Below, piece after piece: positions 24,638-35,042 of a stretch of DNA of 64,000 nt. How positions within the stretch are numbered: position 1 is the first letter of the stretch; every line of letters begins with the position of its first letter. Source of the stretch: Stromatinia cepivora (Eukaryota; Ascomycota; Leotiomycetes; Helotiales; Sclerotiniaceae); NCBI GenBank assembly GCA_014898415.1, contig RCTD01000016.1, forward strand, positions 806,001 through 870,000. Direction: 5' to 3'. Under the pieces are notes generated by a model. It saw only the letters and a list, made by a program, of their open reading frames with translations. It had not been told where the DNA came from and ran no database searches. The translations under genes and the position numbers were made by a program.

Positions 24638-24988
24638 TAAGTTGAATCAAGTTAAGTGAAGTTAAGTAAAGTCAAGTGAAATCAAGTGAAATCAAGTGAA
24701 GTTAAATGAAGTTAAGTGAAGTTAAGTGAAGTTAAGTGAAGTTAAGTAAAGTTAAGTAAAGTTAAGTGAAGTTAAGTGAAGTTAAGTGAAATTAAGTGAA
24801 GTTAAATGAAGTTAAATGAAGTTAAATAAAGTTAAATGAAATTAAATGAAGTTAAATGAAATTAAATGAAGTTAAATGAAATCAAGTAAAGTTAAGTGAA
24901 GTTAAGTGAAGTCAAGTCAAGTGAAGTCAAGTCAAGTCAAGTGAAGTGAAGTCAAGTCAAGTGAAGTCAAGTCAAGTGAAGTCAGGTG
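24638..24988. repeat. 10-bp minisatellite, about 35 copies
   Basis: Tandem units of the GTTAAGTGAA type with C/T and G/A variants (GTCAAGTGAA, GTTAAATGAA, ATTAAATGAA). Variants are grouped: T- and A-rich units in the middle (24785-24880), C-containing ones at both ends. The last part changes to 5-bp steps of AAGTC/AAGTG. Confidence 0.92.
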
Positions 24989-25104
24989 ATCCAACCCCTT
25001 CACCACTTCCCCACCTCACTCCTTCACCCAGCACCTCTCCATCCCCTCCCCCACCCATCAAAAAACCCACCAACTTCCAAACCACAAGTCTCTACTCATA
25101 ACAT

Positions 25105-25165
25105 ACTAGGTAAACATAAATAACATACTAGGTAAACATAAATAACATACTAGGTAAACATAAAC
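25105..25165. repeat. Three copies of a ~24-bp tandem unit
   Basis: The unit ATACTAGGTAAACATAAATA is repeated three times; the third is altered at its end. It lies downstream of the zinc-finger gene. Confidence 0.85.
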
Positions 25166-25625
25166 ATAAATTCGCAATCAAGACAGAAAAATAAACTTGT
25201 ATAGAATCAAGATTATAACTGTAGGTATAACCAACCCAACCCAACCAAAACCCTTCACCCTTCGGCGACAACTCTCCCATATTGTCTGTCCACAAACACC
25301 TTAACCCAGCGGAACCCAAGCTCATTCAAATCAAGCCCAATCCAACCAAAAAAAAAAGCAGATATCACCACCCGATATTCAATTCAATTCATTACTCATA
25401 ACAGCCGTAACTTCTCAACGAAGAAAGGAATAGAGATGATAGTAGTAAAGGTATAAAAATAAGAAAAATGCGCCTGCCTATCTAGATCTGACTCCCAAAA
25501 CAATTCATCAATTCATCTAATCAAATTGATGAATTGCCAAAATAATAAACAAAAGAAAAGGAAAAGGAAAATTATAATCACACCTTACTCGAACCATACC
25601 ATTATGAATAGAGTAGGAATAATAC

Positions 25626-27716
25626 CTAATTGAAAGACAGAGAAGAATCATAAGGAAAATTTACAGCGTTGATACCAACAAGAGATTGGTCATCGAAAAC
25701 TTGAGGAAGTGAAGAGGTAGTATCAAAGAATGCCACTGATGGTTCATTCATGGGCATGGGGAAGGAAGAAAAGTCAAAGTTTGTTTGACTTGCAAAGTTC
25801 ATTGATAAATCAATGTCCTGTTGAATCGAATTGTTGAAGGTGATGTTGCTGACGAAATTTTGAGTATTGGTCGAAGGATATAGACCCGGCATTGAAGTGC
25901 CGTCGAAAGCATTTTCGAGATTAGTTGGCGCGTTAATAATTGGCGATATATCGTTGAGCATATTTTCGTTCATGTCGTCTTCATCATCGTCCTCCTCTTG
26001 CTGAATGTAATCTGCTGCTGGTTCTTCCACTTCTTTGAACCAATTCTTCAATTCCGACATGGGAGGCCAATCTCCTCCAGCCTTCCCACCACGCTTTTGA
26101 GAATCCTCAACCTTACTACTCTTATTTCTACCCTTAGCCTTTGGCTTGAAATGTGCCCTCCTGAGATGTGCAGCAGCGTTATAGTATGCTCCATACTTCT
26201 TTTTCTGTGTTGCGCATGCCTTGCATTTTGAGAGTGGTAGCACAGGCTTTTCCCGCCCTTGGCCGCTCGGTGGTTCAATGCAAACCCACTTCTTCACCAT
26301 TCTTTTATGTTGTCGATCGCAATGTCTTCGAAGCTCATGTTCGCCACGAAACCCATCAGGGTGTTCATCACACAATTTGCAAAATACACGTTCGTGTTTT
26401 GGTCGTTGATAAGCACGTTTTTCGATAGCAACCTTATCATTTGACCCATCTTTCGAATCGAGTCGAGTCATTGATTGTGACGAGTTGACTCGAGACATTG
26501 AATTCTCTTCATAGCCACCTTTAGGCATGAGTGGTCGTGCAGCGGCCATGTTACTGACTTGTAACCGCTGCTTATTGCGAGATGATGATGACATGGTCGA
26601 TGAAACACTTTCAACCGACTGTGACTTTTCCATCTTTGCACCAAAAGATGGAGAAATTTGAGACTGAGCAAATGCTTCCGTACTAGGAAAAGAAAGAGAA
26701 AACTGAGAATCATTGCCAACACCACCAGCCCCAACAAGTAGTTGAGTCTGTTCCTCGTCGGAAGACCGACGAATGTGATGAGAAGAACTATACTGAGGAG
26801 CAACGGGATAAACAGAATCATCATTATTGATGCCTGTAGAAAAGGAATTGTTCGAATTGAACTTCATCATTTCAATACTTTCCACCAGAGGCTCATTAAA
26901 GAGACTATTTTGTCGACTCATGTTACTTGTGATGGTAGTTGCATCGGTAAGAGTCGCAGTTGTAGGTGTGCTTGGCATGTTGAATGACTGTCGAGATTGT
27001 CGTTGTTGCATTGGCGTCGAAGAGTGCATGGTTACAGGGGAGGGCGTGATCGAGAACACTGGTGTTGGTGAGACGCCGGCAAAGCCGGTACGGAGGAGGA
27101 AGTCGCCGGGGTTCTCGAAACCTTGTTGGGGATCCTCTAAAACCTGTTCTAATTCCGGTTTCCGTTGAGACATGGATCGCTGGAGAGGAGCGGAGGATTG
27201 ATGCGAAAACGTGTAAGAGCTGTAGGGTTGGTCTTGGTTGACCCAAGCTTCGAAGGCGGGGTTACATCGGCGGAGATCATTTTGAAGCGGAGGAGGCATG
27301 GCGCCATTCTGGGTGAATGGGAGTCTTCCGGAATGTGCAGACGAATTGCCCATAGAACTCGTTCGCATCATCAGAGGCTCAGATTGTTGAGAGATTGCCC
27401 GCAATATCACCGGTGCTTCAATCCCGTCCTAAGTATCGTTAGAACTAACTCAGGAAGGAAAACCAAGGAGAATTCCTACAGAAGATGGCTGTCGTGCCAT
27501 GGGAGCTCCACTGCTTGACATGCTTCGAGGAACATTGTGTCTTCGTTGTGTTTGTTGCTTGTATATTGGTGATCTGTGAGTTGGAAAGGACGACGATGTC
27601 GACGAAGAACCGGATGTGAGAGAAGCGATTTGGGCCTGAATTTGTTCTTGCTGTGCCAGAAGGAATTGGAGCTGATCCTGATTCACCGAGGTATTGAGCC
27701 TCAGTTGGGACGACAT
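25626..27716 (-). CDS. Two-zinc-finger transcription factor, DUF7896/KLAP1-like
   Basis: The model is complement(join(25626..27428,27480..27716)), 679 residues. The 51-bp intron 27429-27479 has GT..AG ends and a TTCTAACGA branch site and keeps phase 0. The N-terminus is Gln/Ser-rich. Residues ~429-453 and ~481-505 form two fingers with identical spacing, C-x2-C-x15-H-x4-H (CKLCDEHPDGF...RRHCDRQH and CKACATQKKKYG...LRRAH), set in a basic region. They are followed by an acidic tract (EEEDDDEDD) and an Asn/Phe-rich tail that looks like an activation region. Proteins with this finger pair are annotated in fungi as DUF7896 or 'key lime pathogenicity protein' (KLAP1-like) regulators; I recall this from family knowledge and cannot verify it here. 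It acts presumably in the nucleus; targets are unknown. A long upstream region (3.3 kb) precedes it. Confidence 0.82.
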
Positions 27717-30700
27717 AGCAAATGTCTATTTAGAGTTGGTCAGATAGTCTCCAAGAGACTTTTCGAATCGATGGTGTATGATAGTGGAGAAGGTATCGTC
27801 GTTTGTAACGTTGTCTGTAGCCTCACATAATTAGTAAATGGTATGATCACCAGCATATTTGGTACAGTAGTGGGTGCTGCACAGAGGGGTTGGGAATGAT
27901 GAACATTAGAATCCATGACATACGTATGGATGAAGGATGCAAGTAACAATGTTACGAACGGTGAAGGTAATGATAGTTCGCACTGAATTATCGGTATGAT
28001 TATGATTGAGTGGGAAGATAGAGAGGCATAAAGTAAGGCGAAAATAATGAATTGAAGATTGTGGAAATGGGAAAGGCGAACTATGTATTGTATGGACAGC
28101 GCGACATGATAAGATGGGGCTCATATGAATTTGAGTTCGGGATATAGATGACACGGCATAGGAACGGATGAAGTGTGGGTTGTGGGTTGGGATAATTACG
28201 ATGACAAGACGGATTAGGTTGTTTCGAGGTCATACAAAAAAAAGATTGATAGTATGGGGGGGGGGGGGGATATATGGATGTTTGGATGTTTGGGATGTAT
28301 GGATGTTTGGGACCTTTGAGTGAATGTATTGGGTGGGCGTTAGTCGAGTATGCTGCTCTTGGTATGGAGGAAAGTATGTGAGTACCGGTAGAATAATGAT
28401 AGATGGAGACTTTTCTATATTAGGAAAGGATGAAGTTTGTTGTGGATGTATGTAGATGTAAGTGGATATAAGTGGATGTTGTATGGTGGGGATGATTGAA
28501 GTTTATGGGTGAGGGCGTGCGTGTTCAAGATTCTGTGGATTGATACTTATTATTATTATTAGTGTGATTGCGGTATTACCGTATTGCTGTTGCTGCGAAG
28601 CTAATAAGCCACGATGAACCTATAGGTAGAGTTTGGCGATATGGGATAGCCACCAAAAACAACTTACTAATAAGGATATTGACTACTGACCTAGTAACCT
28701 AGTAACCTAGTAACCTAGTAACTTAGTATATTGTACAAATCACAATCAAATCAAATAGAAGGAAGACATTTTGCGTTTTATTCTTCCCCCACGTCCTTTG
28801 GATCTCTAGGTACGTCCTCAGATATTATCTCAGATAATATTGAATGTACACCAACCAAGACATTTCAGATGTCACCCAAATATTTGGGAAGATCTACCGG
28901 TATTGGTCGGGTTGATAATCTCGGTGGCTCAATATGCTGATTCAGATGCCGAATCACATCACATATGGGGTTGGTTGGGTTGATTCAGTTTAGGATATGA
29001 TATGATATGATAGGATAGGATAGGATAGGATAGGATAGGATAGGATATTTTGAGGGCATTCGCGGTATCAAAATCTTATCTAAAACTCTCTCTTCAAAGT
29101 CTAGAACTTACTTGTAACTTACTGATCGACTTCAACCTTTACCTTCTCTACCTTCACTTAGTCATTTACCTAGGTGATAACTAACATCGGTCTATCGAAA
29201 TTTCTTAGGTCTTATGATCAAATTATCCTCTACTATCGAAAGACTTTCCCGCTCTTGTTATAATCAAGATCAACAAATTGATAACATCTTTTCAATCTCT
29301 TTTATCTAACCTACCTCCTACCTAGGTACTCTTCACCTATGACCAATTTCATACACCGAATCTTTTTATATCGCCGGATGAAGCCGAAATGTTGTTTGGA
29401 AAACTTGGCATAAATGATTTTTATTCCTTGTATTACCTATACCTATCTATTCAATGCTATTGACCAAAGAAGAATTATGCCCAAAAAATTAAAGGCAGGA
29501 TCGTCACTCATTTTCAAGCATCATAAAAAATTCAAAATGCTTCCAAGAACTTTTAAACCCTTCTAGAAAGAAAAAGTGAAGCGACGAATGAGGATCTTCA
29601 TATCAAATTGCGGTTAGACCCGATTGGCCTCCAATTGAAAGAAACAAATACAAAAACCAACCTTGAAGATTTAAGGCAAAATAATTCGCTAGTTCGCCTT
29701 ATAGTTTTTATGTTCCAATCATCAATCTGAAGCTGGAAAATACTCTCTTCCTATTCGTTATTCGTCAATCTCGTAAATGACACGTAACGTAAGGTGAATT
29801 ATACGAACCAACAAATCACAATGGTTCGCCCAGATTATTAACAAGTTTACAAGTTAACAACTCCTAAGGTTGCCTTCAATCGTGACCATCCCGTCCCTAA
29901 AAATAAGCCATCATATCCTTCGCTTTTCTTAACGCTCGCTCGGTTGAGCCGGTTCTGCGTTGTAATCAACCTGACAACTAATGACAACTCTTCTCCAATC
30001 AGATTCACCCAATGCTATGATTGATGATTGGTGACATGATGAAATCGACCCGTAATGTCACAAACAAATTCTCTCTTTCTCGTCGGGCATAGCCGCTTAC
30101 ATATCGGGCATTGGATTTGACTTGTAAAGTTGTATGGTCGAGGTGAAGTAGCTATCATTATCATTGTTTGTAGTGTCTGGCTATATGCAAAACCCCACGA
30201 ATACGCCTCATTTGCCCATACTCTATGTTGTCAGAACATGGTATACTATATACGTAAGGTACGAGAAGGCTTTGGGGGCATTTGCGTTACCCTTTAGGAT
30301 AGACACCACACCCATTTGTGGGATCTATCGCGTGGAGTGCACGATGCTGTGATGCCCAACATCTCGTTGGCCTTTTCTGGCCTTGATTAGAGAGTTGGTT
30401 GAATCTGCCGGGTTTATTTCTCACTCATGGATTGGTTTCAACACTTTACTTTGTGTACATTGTACCTATGTTCTGGACCCGAGTCTGTGGTGTGTTCCAC
30501 AACACGAGTTGAAAAGAGAAATGTGATCTTGTCATCTCCAAACGTGCCTTGTAAAGAGCCTGATTTATCCTCATCGGCGATGCCCGTGAAATAAAATTGA
30601 TGGCCTAGAGCCTAAGTTTGACTTCCAAAGTCCGAGCAAGCTGCCTCTATAGACAATGTTTCGTTCTTCCAGCCTTCATTCTGTGCAAGATTGCTCGGTT

Positions 30701-31063
30701 CCCTCATTTTGAACCGCTGGAAGTGCAGCACGTGACCGGATTCAATTTCATCTCCGTGATCTGGAAGGTATGAGATTTTGTTGCATATCGTACCGTTGAC
30801 TAGGCAAAAGTGCTATCCTTGGTATAAACTTACTCTTGTTGCCGCGTTCTGTTGTGAACGAAAGGTCACTCCCCAACCAGTCAGTTTAAGATCATGTGAA
30901 ATACGGAAAAAATAATCCCCGGCCAAAAATGACGCAGTTTATCCGACGTCCGGCGCCAACTAGATGATGACAGCTTTTGGAAATGCGATCATAATTTAGT
31001 TTCCAACTACATTTTATGATCAATGAAGTTTTGTCCATGTGAAATTTCCAATTGCCATATGGC
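27717..31063. other. Long shared upstream region with simple repeats
   Basis: Holds the promoters of the zinc-finger gene (left) and yos9 (right), which are divergent. It contains G14 at 28256-28269, a TGGATGTT array just after it, an 8-bp array (CTAGTAAC, five units) at 28689-28728, and a GATAT/GATAG pentanucleotide array at 28992-29047. Several tracts near 29.2-29.9 kb are AT-rich. No gene is supported. Long upstream regions are common for regulatory genes. Confidence 0.5.
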
Positions 31064-32622
31064 ATGATGCGTCGAATTTTTCCTACCCTGTTGGTTACAG
31101 CTTCAACAGCATTAGCTAGTCAAAGCGTGTTCAGTGTTCACGATGACTTACTTGCATTTCCCCAGGTATGCGCAAGGCCACAAGCCTCTCTGATGCAAAA
31201 TCGTCATAAGCTCACGAACAAAAGTATGAAGTAGTATTTTCGGATTCATTCCTCTCAGAACAGGAAGCAGATTTTATCATCAACCATCCCTCCTCACCCA
31301 TTCACGATACCCAACAATCTTCCGACACCAAAAGTATATCATCTCAACATCCCATCCTGGAAAACCCTACCGATCATGGGTTCGACCCCTCCAGGCATAC
31401 CCGCGAGCTCATGTGGCTACATGGCCAAGCGCATCTCTGTACGATTCCCATAGTTTCTCTCCCTCCACGAAACGAAACCTCAGAAGCTGAAGCCCGCGCT
31501 GCTGAACAAAAGGAGCTTGCCCGAGCAACTGATCGTGGCTGGGAATTACTTCAAGATCTAGAGAATAATTGTTTATATTTTGTTTCTGGATGGTGGTCTT
31601 ATTCATTCTGCTACAACAATGAGATCACACAATTTCATCAACTACCACCACAACCCGGAAAGGCCGCTTACCCACCCCAACCGGATCCATCAGCCCAAGA
31701 ATTCGTTCTCGGAAAAGCAAAGAGATCACCGAAAAGCAAGAGTAATGAGGATGAATGGGGCAATCAAATAGAAGCACATACGACAACCAAAAATGGTGAT
31801 TCACCAAAAACCGAACTCCAAGTAAAGGGCGATACCCGCTACCTTGTTCAAAAAATGGAAGGTGGCACAATCTGTGATCTCACCGGCAAACCTCGCCAAG
31901 TCGAAGTTCAATTCCACTGCAACCCGAATGTCAAAGATCGCATTGGCTATATTAAAGAAATGACAACTTGTTCATACCTTATGGTCGTGTACACACCTCG
32001 TCTCTGCGATGACGTAGCATTCATGCCTCCCAAAACAGACAAAGCCAACTGCATAGTCTGCAAACGCGTGATCCCCTCCTCAGACCTCCCATCCCGCCTC
32101 GAAGCCGCCTCTTCTTCCAACTCACCTTCCAAGGCTACGCCCTCAAAACCCATAGTTGTCGGCGGTATAACCGTTGGCGCAGGCAATTTTATCGGCAAAG
32201 AAGGACAACGTCTCCCCATCCCCGCAAATTTTGACGATGGTGAGGTCCCAAGTCGAAGTGAAATCATTGCCCGCGGCAAAAGCAAAATAGAGGGAGGTCA
32301 AGTCGAAGTCATTAGTCAACAGGCGCTAGAAAAGTTGGATCTCGACCCCAAAATGATCGAAAGGTTACAAGATGAAGTTAAAAAATTGGCCGGGGATAAG
32401 GGCTGGAAAATTGAAGTGGTAGATGTTCCAGGACAGGTTAGAGAGATCTTGGGAATTGTGGAGGATGATGGTGGGCAGGGTTACGAAAAGGGACCGGGAA
32501 GACCTATTGAGAAGCCTGAAAAGAAGGGTGGTGATGAGGGTGAGAGGCCTGGGAATAATGTTGCATATGAAGATGAAGAGACTGAAGAAGGTAGTGAGGA
32601 AATTTTCAAGGATGAATTATAA
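31064..32622 (+). CDS. yos9: Yos9/OS-9 homologue, ER quality-control lectin
   Basis: The model is join(31064..31165,31225..32622), 499 residues. The intron of 59 bp (GTATGC..AAAG) is required to join the signal peptide exon (MMRRIFPTLLVTASTALA, then SVHDDLLAFPQ) to YEVVFSDSF. The MRH (mannose-6-phosphate receptor homology) domain is clear: the double-Trp motif GWWSYSFCYN at ~156-165, and R258, E279 and Y285, which by spacing match the sugar-binding Arg, Glu and Tyr of Yos9/OS-9. PRLCDDVAF closes the domain. The protein ends KDEL, an ER-retention signal. Family role: Yos9 reads trimmed N-glycans on misfolded glycoproteins and passes them to the Hrd1 ubiquitin ligase for ERAD. Start could be 31067 (second Met); the difference is one residue. 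Confidence 0.92.
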
Positions 32623-33799
32623 TTTCCCATCTTCCTTTCCATATTATCCATTAAGCGGGGCGCTCCTGGTTCGGTTCGGTTCATAGGTAGGTTTGGTTCA
32701 TGAATATAATATAATATAATATTATCTTTCAGATGAAATAAAAAGTTTGAAATACCTAGTTATAGTATATAAGTATATATCTATTCAGACGTGAATTAGT
32801 AGGGATTAGTTATAAGTGTATAAGGAGGGAGGTGAAGGGGTATATATGAATAAGAGATATAATATATAATATATAATAAATAATATATTATTATTTATTG
32901 TTTTTTGATTAGGAGATGAGGAGGAGATAGATGTATGTATGTATGTATGTATGTATGTATGTATGTATGTATGTATGTATGTATGTATGTATGTATGTAT
33001 GTATGTATGTATATGTATATGATATAGTTAATGATTAGTAGTAAGATTACATATATCCGGTTCGAAAATTCGAATGATGAAGAGGAAATTGGGGTTTGGT
33101 GGGAGGAAGACTAGAGGGAGAGGGAGAGGGAGAGGGATAATACGAAGACATCGAAAACGATGAAACCAGCATATGGTCAAGATCTAACAGTGGTATCGGC
33201 ATGCACGTGATTAAGGGACCTCCAGATGTTGTTATGAACGATGGTTTGATTGACACTGAAATCATAGTTAGTTTACTACTCAATGGCTGGGAAGTAGCTG
33301 AGAAGCCACAACATATTAGCAGCGGTACGGTCCGCGGTCAAAAGCTCCTGGTACAGTTATGTAATCTTAGTAAAAAATAATTTATAAATAAACTATTAAA
33401 ATAAGTTGACAATTAGTTTTCAATTTCGTTCTATCTTCAAAAAATAGCTAATGACAATACGCTAGTACTGTATATACGACCGCCTATATAATCCTATTAC
33501 CGTGTATCAAAATCAGATATATAACAAATCCTTCCTTATCTTTTCTTCAGTATATAATCGCGGGTGTTTCACCCTTCAATTGACAATTTTCCAAACTTTT
33601 GAAGTATTCAGTTACAAAAGTAATAATATTATGTAATTTCAAAATACATCCTTAGCCGTACTTCAGTGCACCATGATAGCCTCAATTTTTTGTTCGTGGC
33701 TTATAGCCTGCTTTGATTCGCTTGGTTAAGGCTGATGGCATGGGTAGGAAAACAAAACGAAGCTGGGGACCTTAATTTTTGTCACTATATACATAGGTA
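32623..33799. other. Intergenic with microsatellites
   Basis: AT-rich 3' flank of yos9 including (ATGT)n at 32931-33012 (about 20 copies) and short AGAGGG repeats at 33115-33137. At 33354-33470 there is a possible tiny element (see findings). No gene is supported. Confidence 0.55.
32931..33012. repeat. (ATGT)n microsatellite, about 20 copies
   Basis: 82 bp of perfect ATGT repeats ending in ATATGTATAT. Confidence 0.95.
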
Positions 33800-34307
33800 C
33801 TGTGGTTGATGAGGGAAGTATTGTAAGACACATTAAAAAGCGGCTGTGCTTTTCTCTATTTATAAAGGTTTTAATTAATCAAAATATTATACTGGTTGAA
33901 AATTTATATGATAAAATCCAACGGATTAAAATATTATAAGAAAAAATTTAAGATATTTTTATTAAAACAATATGAAAATAATATAAAATAATATAAAATA
34001 ATATAAATAATATAAATAATATAAAATAATATAAAATAATATAAAATAATATAAAATAATATAAATAATATAAAATAATATAAAATAATATAAAATAACA
34101 TAAAATAATATAAAATAACATAAAATAATATAAAATAATATAAAATAATATAAAATAATATAAATAATATAAAATAATATAAAATAATATAAATAACATA
34201 AAATAATATAAAATAATATAAATAACTAATAAAAACCTTTCGTTTAAAGTTTATAAAAGTATATGGGTCTTTAATGTATCTTATAATATTTCCCCTATCA
34301 ACCACAG
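33800..34307. mobile_element. 508-bp inverted-repeat element with a minisatellite inside
   Basis: The left end CTGTGGTTGATGAGGGAAGT and the right end, read inverted (CTGTGGTTGATAGGGGAAAT), match over ~38 bp with mostly C/T-type differences. TA dinucleotides flank both ends (33798-33799 and 34308-34309). The middle (33967-34230) is an array of ATAAAATAAT-type units that yields spurious ORFs of up to 153 codons. It is non-coding, and its type (Tc1/mariner-like MITE) is inferred from the TA duplication. Confidence 0.8.
33967..34230. repeat. AT minisatellite (ATAAAATAAT units)
   Basis: About 25 tandem units of AATATAAAAT with two lengths (AATATAAAAT and AATATAAAT), lying wholly inside the inverted-repeat element 33800-34307. 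Confidence 0.9.
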
Positions 34308-34309
34308 TA

Positions 34310-35041
34310 GATATTTCCGGTAGGTAATAAATTAGCGTGAAACGTAGCGAAGTATTTGGATATACCCCGCTCCATAATTTCGACAAGAATCCCATAGCAA
34401 GAATTCTATAGTGGAAAACCAGTTATCGTTAACGAATACTATCTTGAGCACAGCGCATACTGAAGACTTGGTGCAGGCTAGGCTCGTGCTTTTCGCCAGT
34501 CTGTAGTCACGATGATGTCCGCGATTATAACCCCTAAGGGAATCTTCGATATATATTATACGGATATCATCATCCTAGATATCTAAACCAACCGTAAATA
34601 GCCTAAAAACCCTATATCCGTTTTGAATTCTTCCGTATAATGACTTTTACACTTATATTTATTGTATAGTATAAAATACTTAAAAAAAATGAAATACTTA
34701 AAAAAAAAAATTTCTTCAAAGGTAAAATTTAGACCCAAATTGTAATATTTTTGGATTCAAGAAATTCTAAAAAATGATAACATATATTTCAAAATTAAAA
34801 AGGTTTAATATTTAATATAATTACTTTTATATAATATAATAATAATATGAATGATTTGATTTGAAAAAATTAAAAAGTCTGGATTTGAATTAAATCAATT
34901 AATTGAAAATAACTTCAATTTCAGATTAATATTTTAGATGTCTAAAATTTACAATTTTTGTTATATTATATGATTTATCATTCAATAAAAGTGAGTTTTT
35001 TTTGTATAATTATTGGCTATCCGGCTCACTCTTGTTATATC
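34310..35041. other. AT-rich flank before the NACHT gene
   Basis: Strongly AT-rich from about 34660 to 34990, then abruptly normal composition. GTGAGT at 34991 and TATCAG at 35037-35042 look like the ends of an intron, suggesting that an upstream exon of the NACHT gene was lost in or replaced by the AT-rich sequence. Confidence 0.5.
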
Positions 35042-35042
35042 A

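Noticed and set aside
33934..34395. A 153-codon minus-strand ORF rich in Tyr, Ile and Phe
   Set aside because: It is a translation of the ATAAAATAAT array inside the inverted-repeat element; composition is purely that of the repeat.
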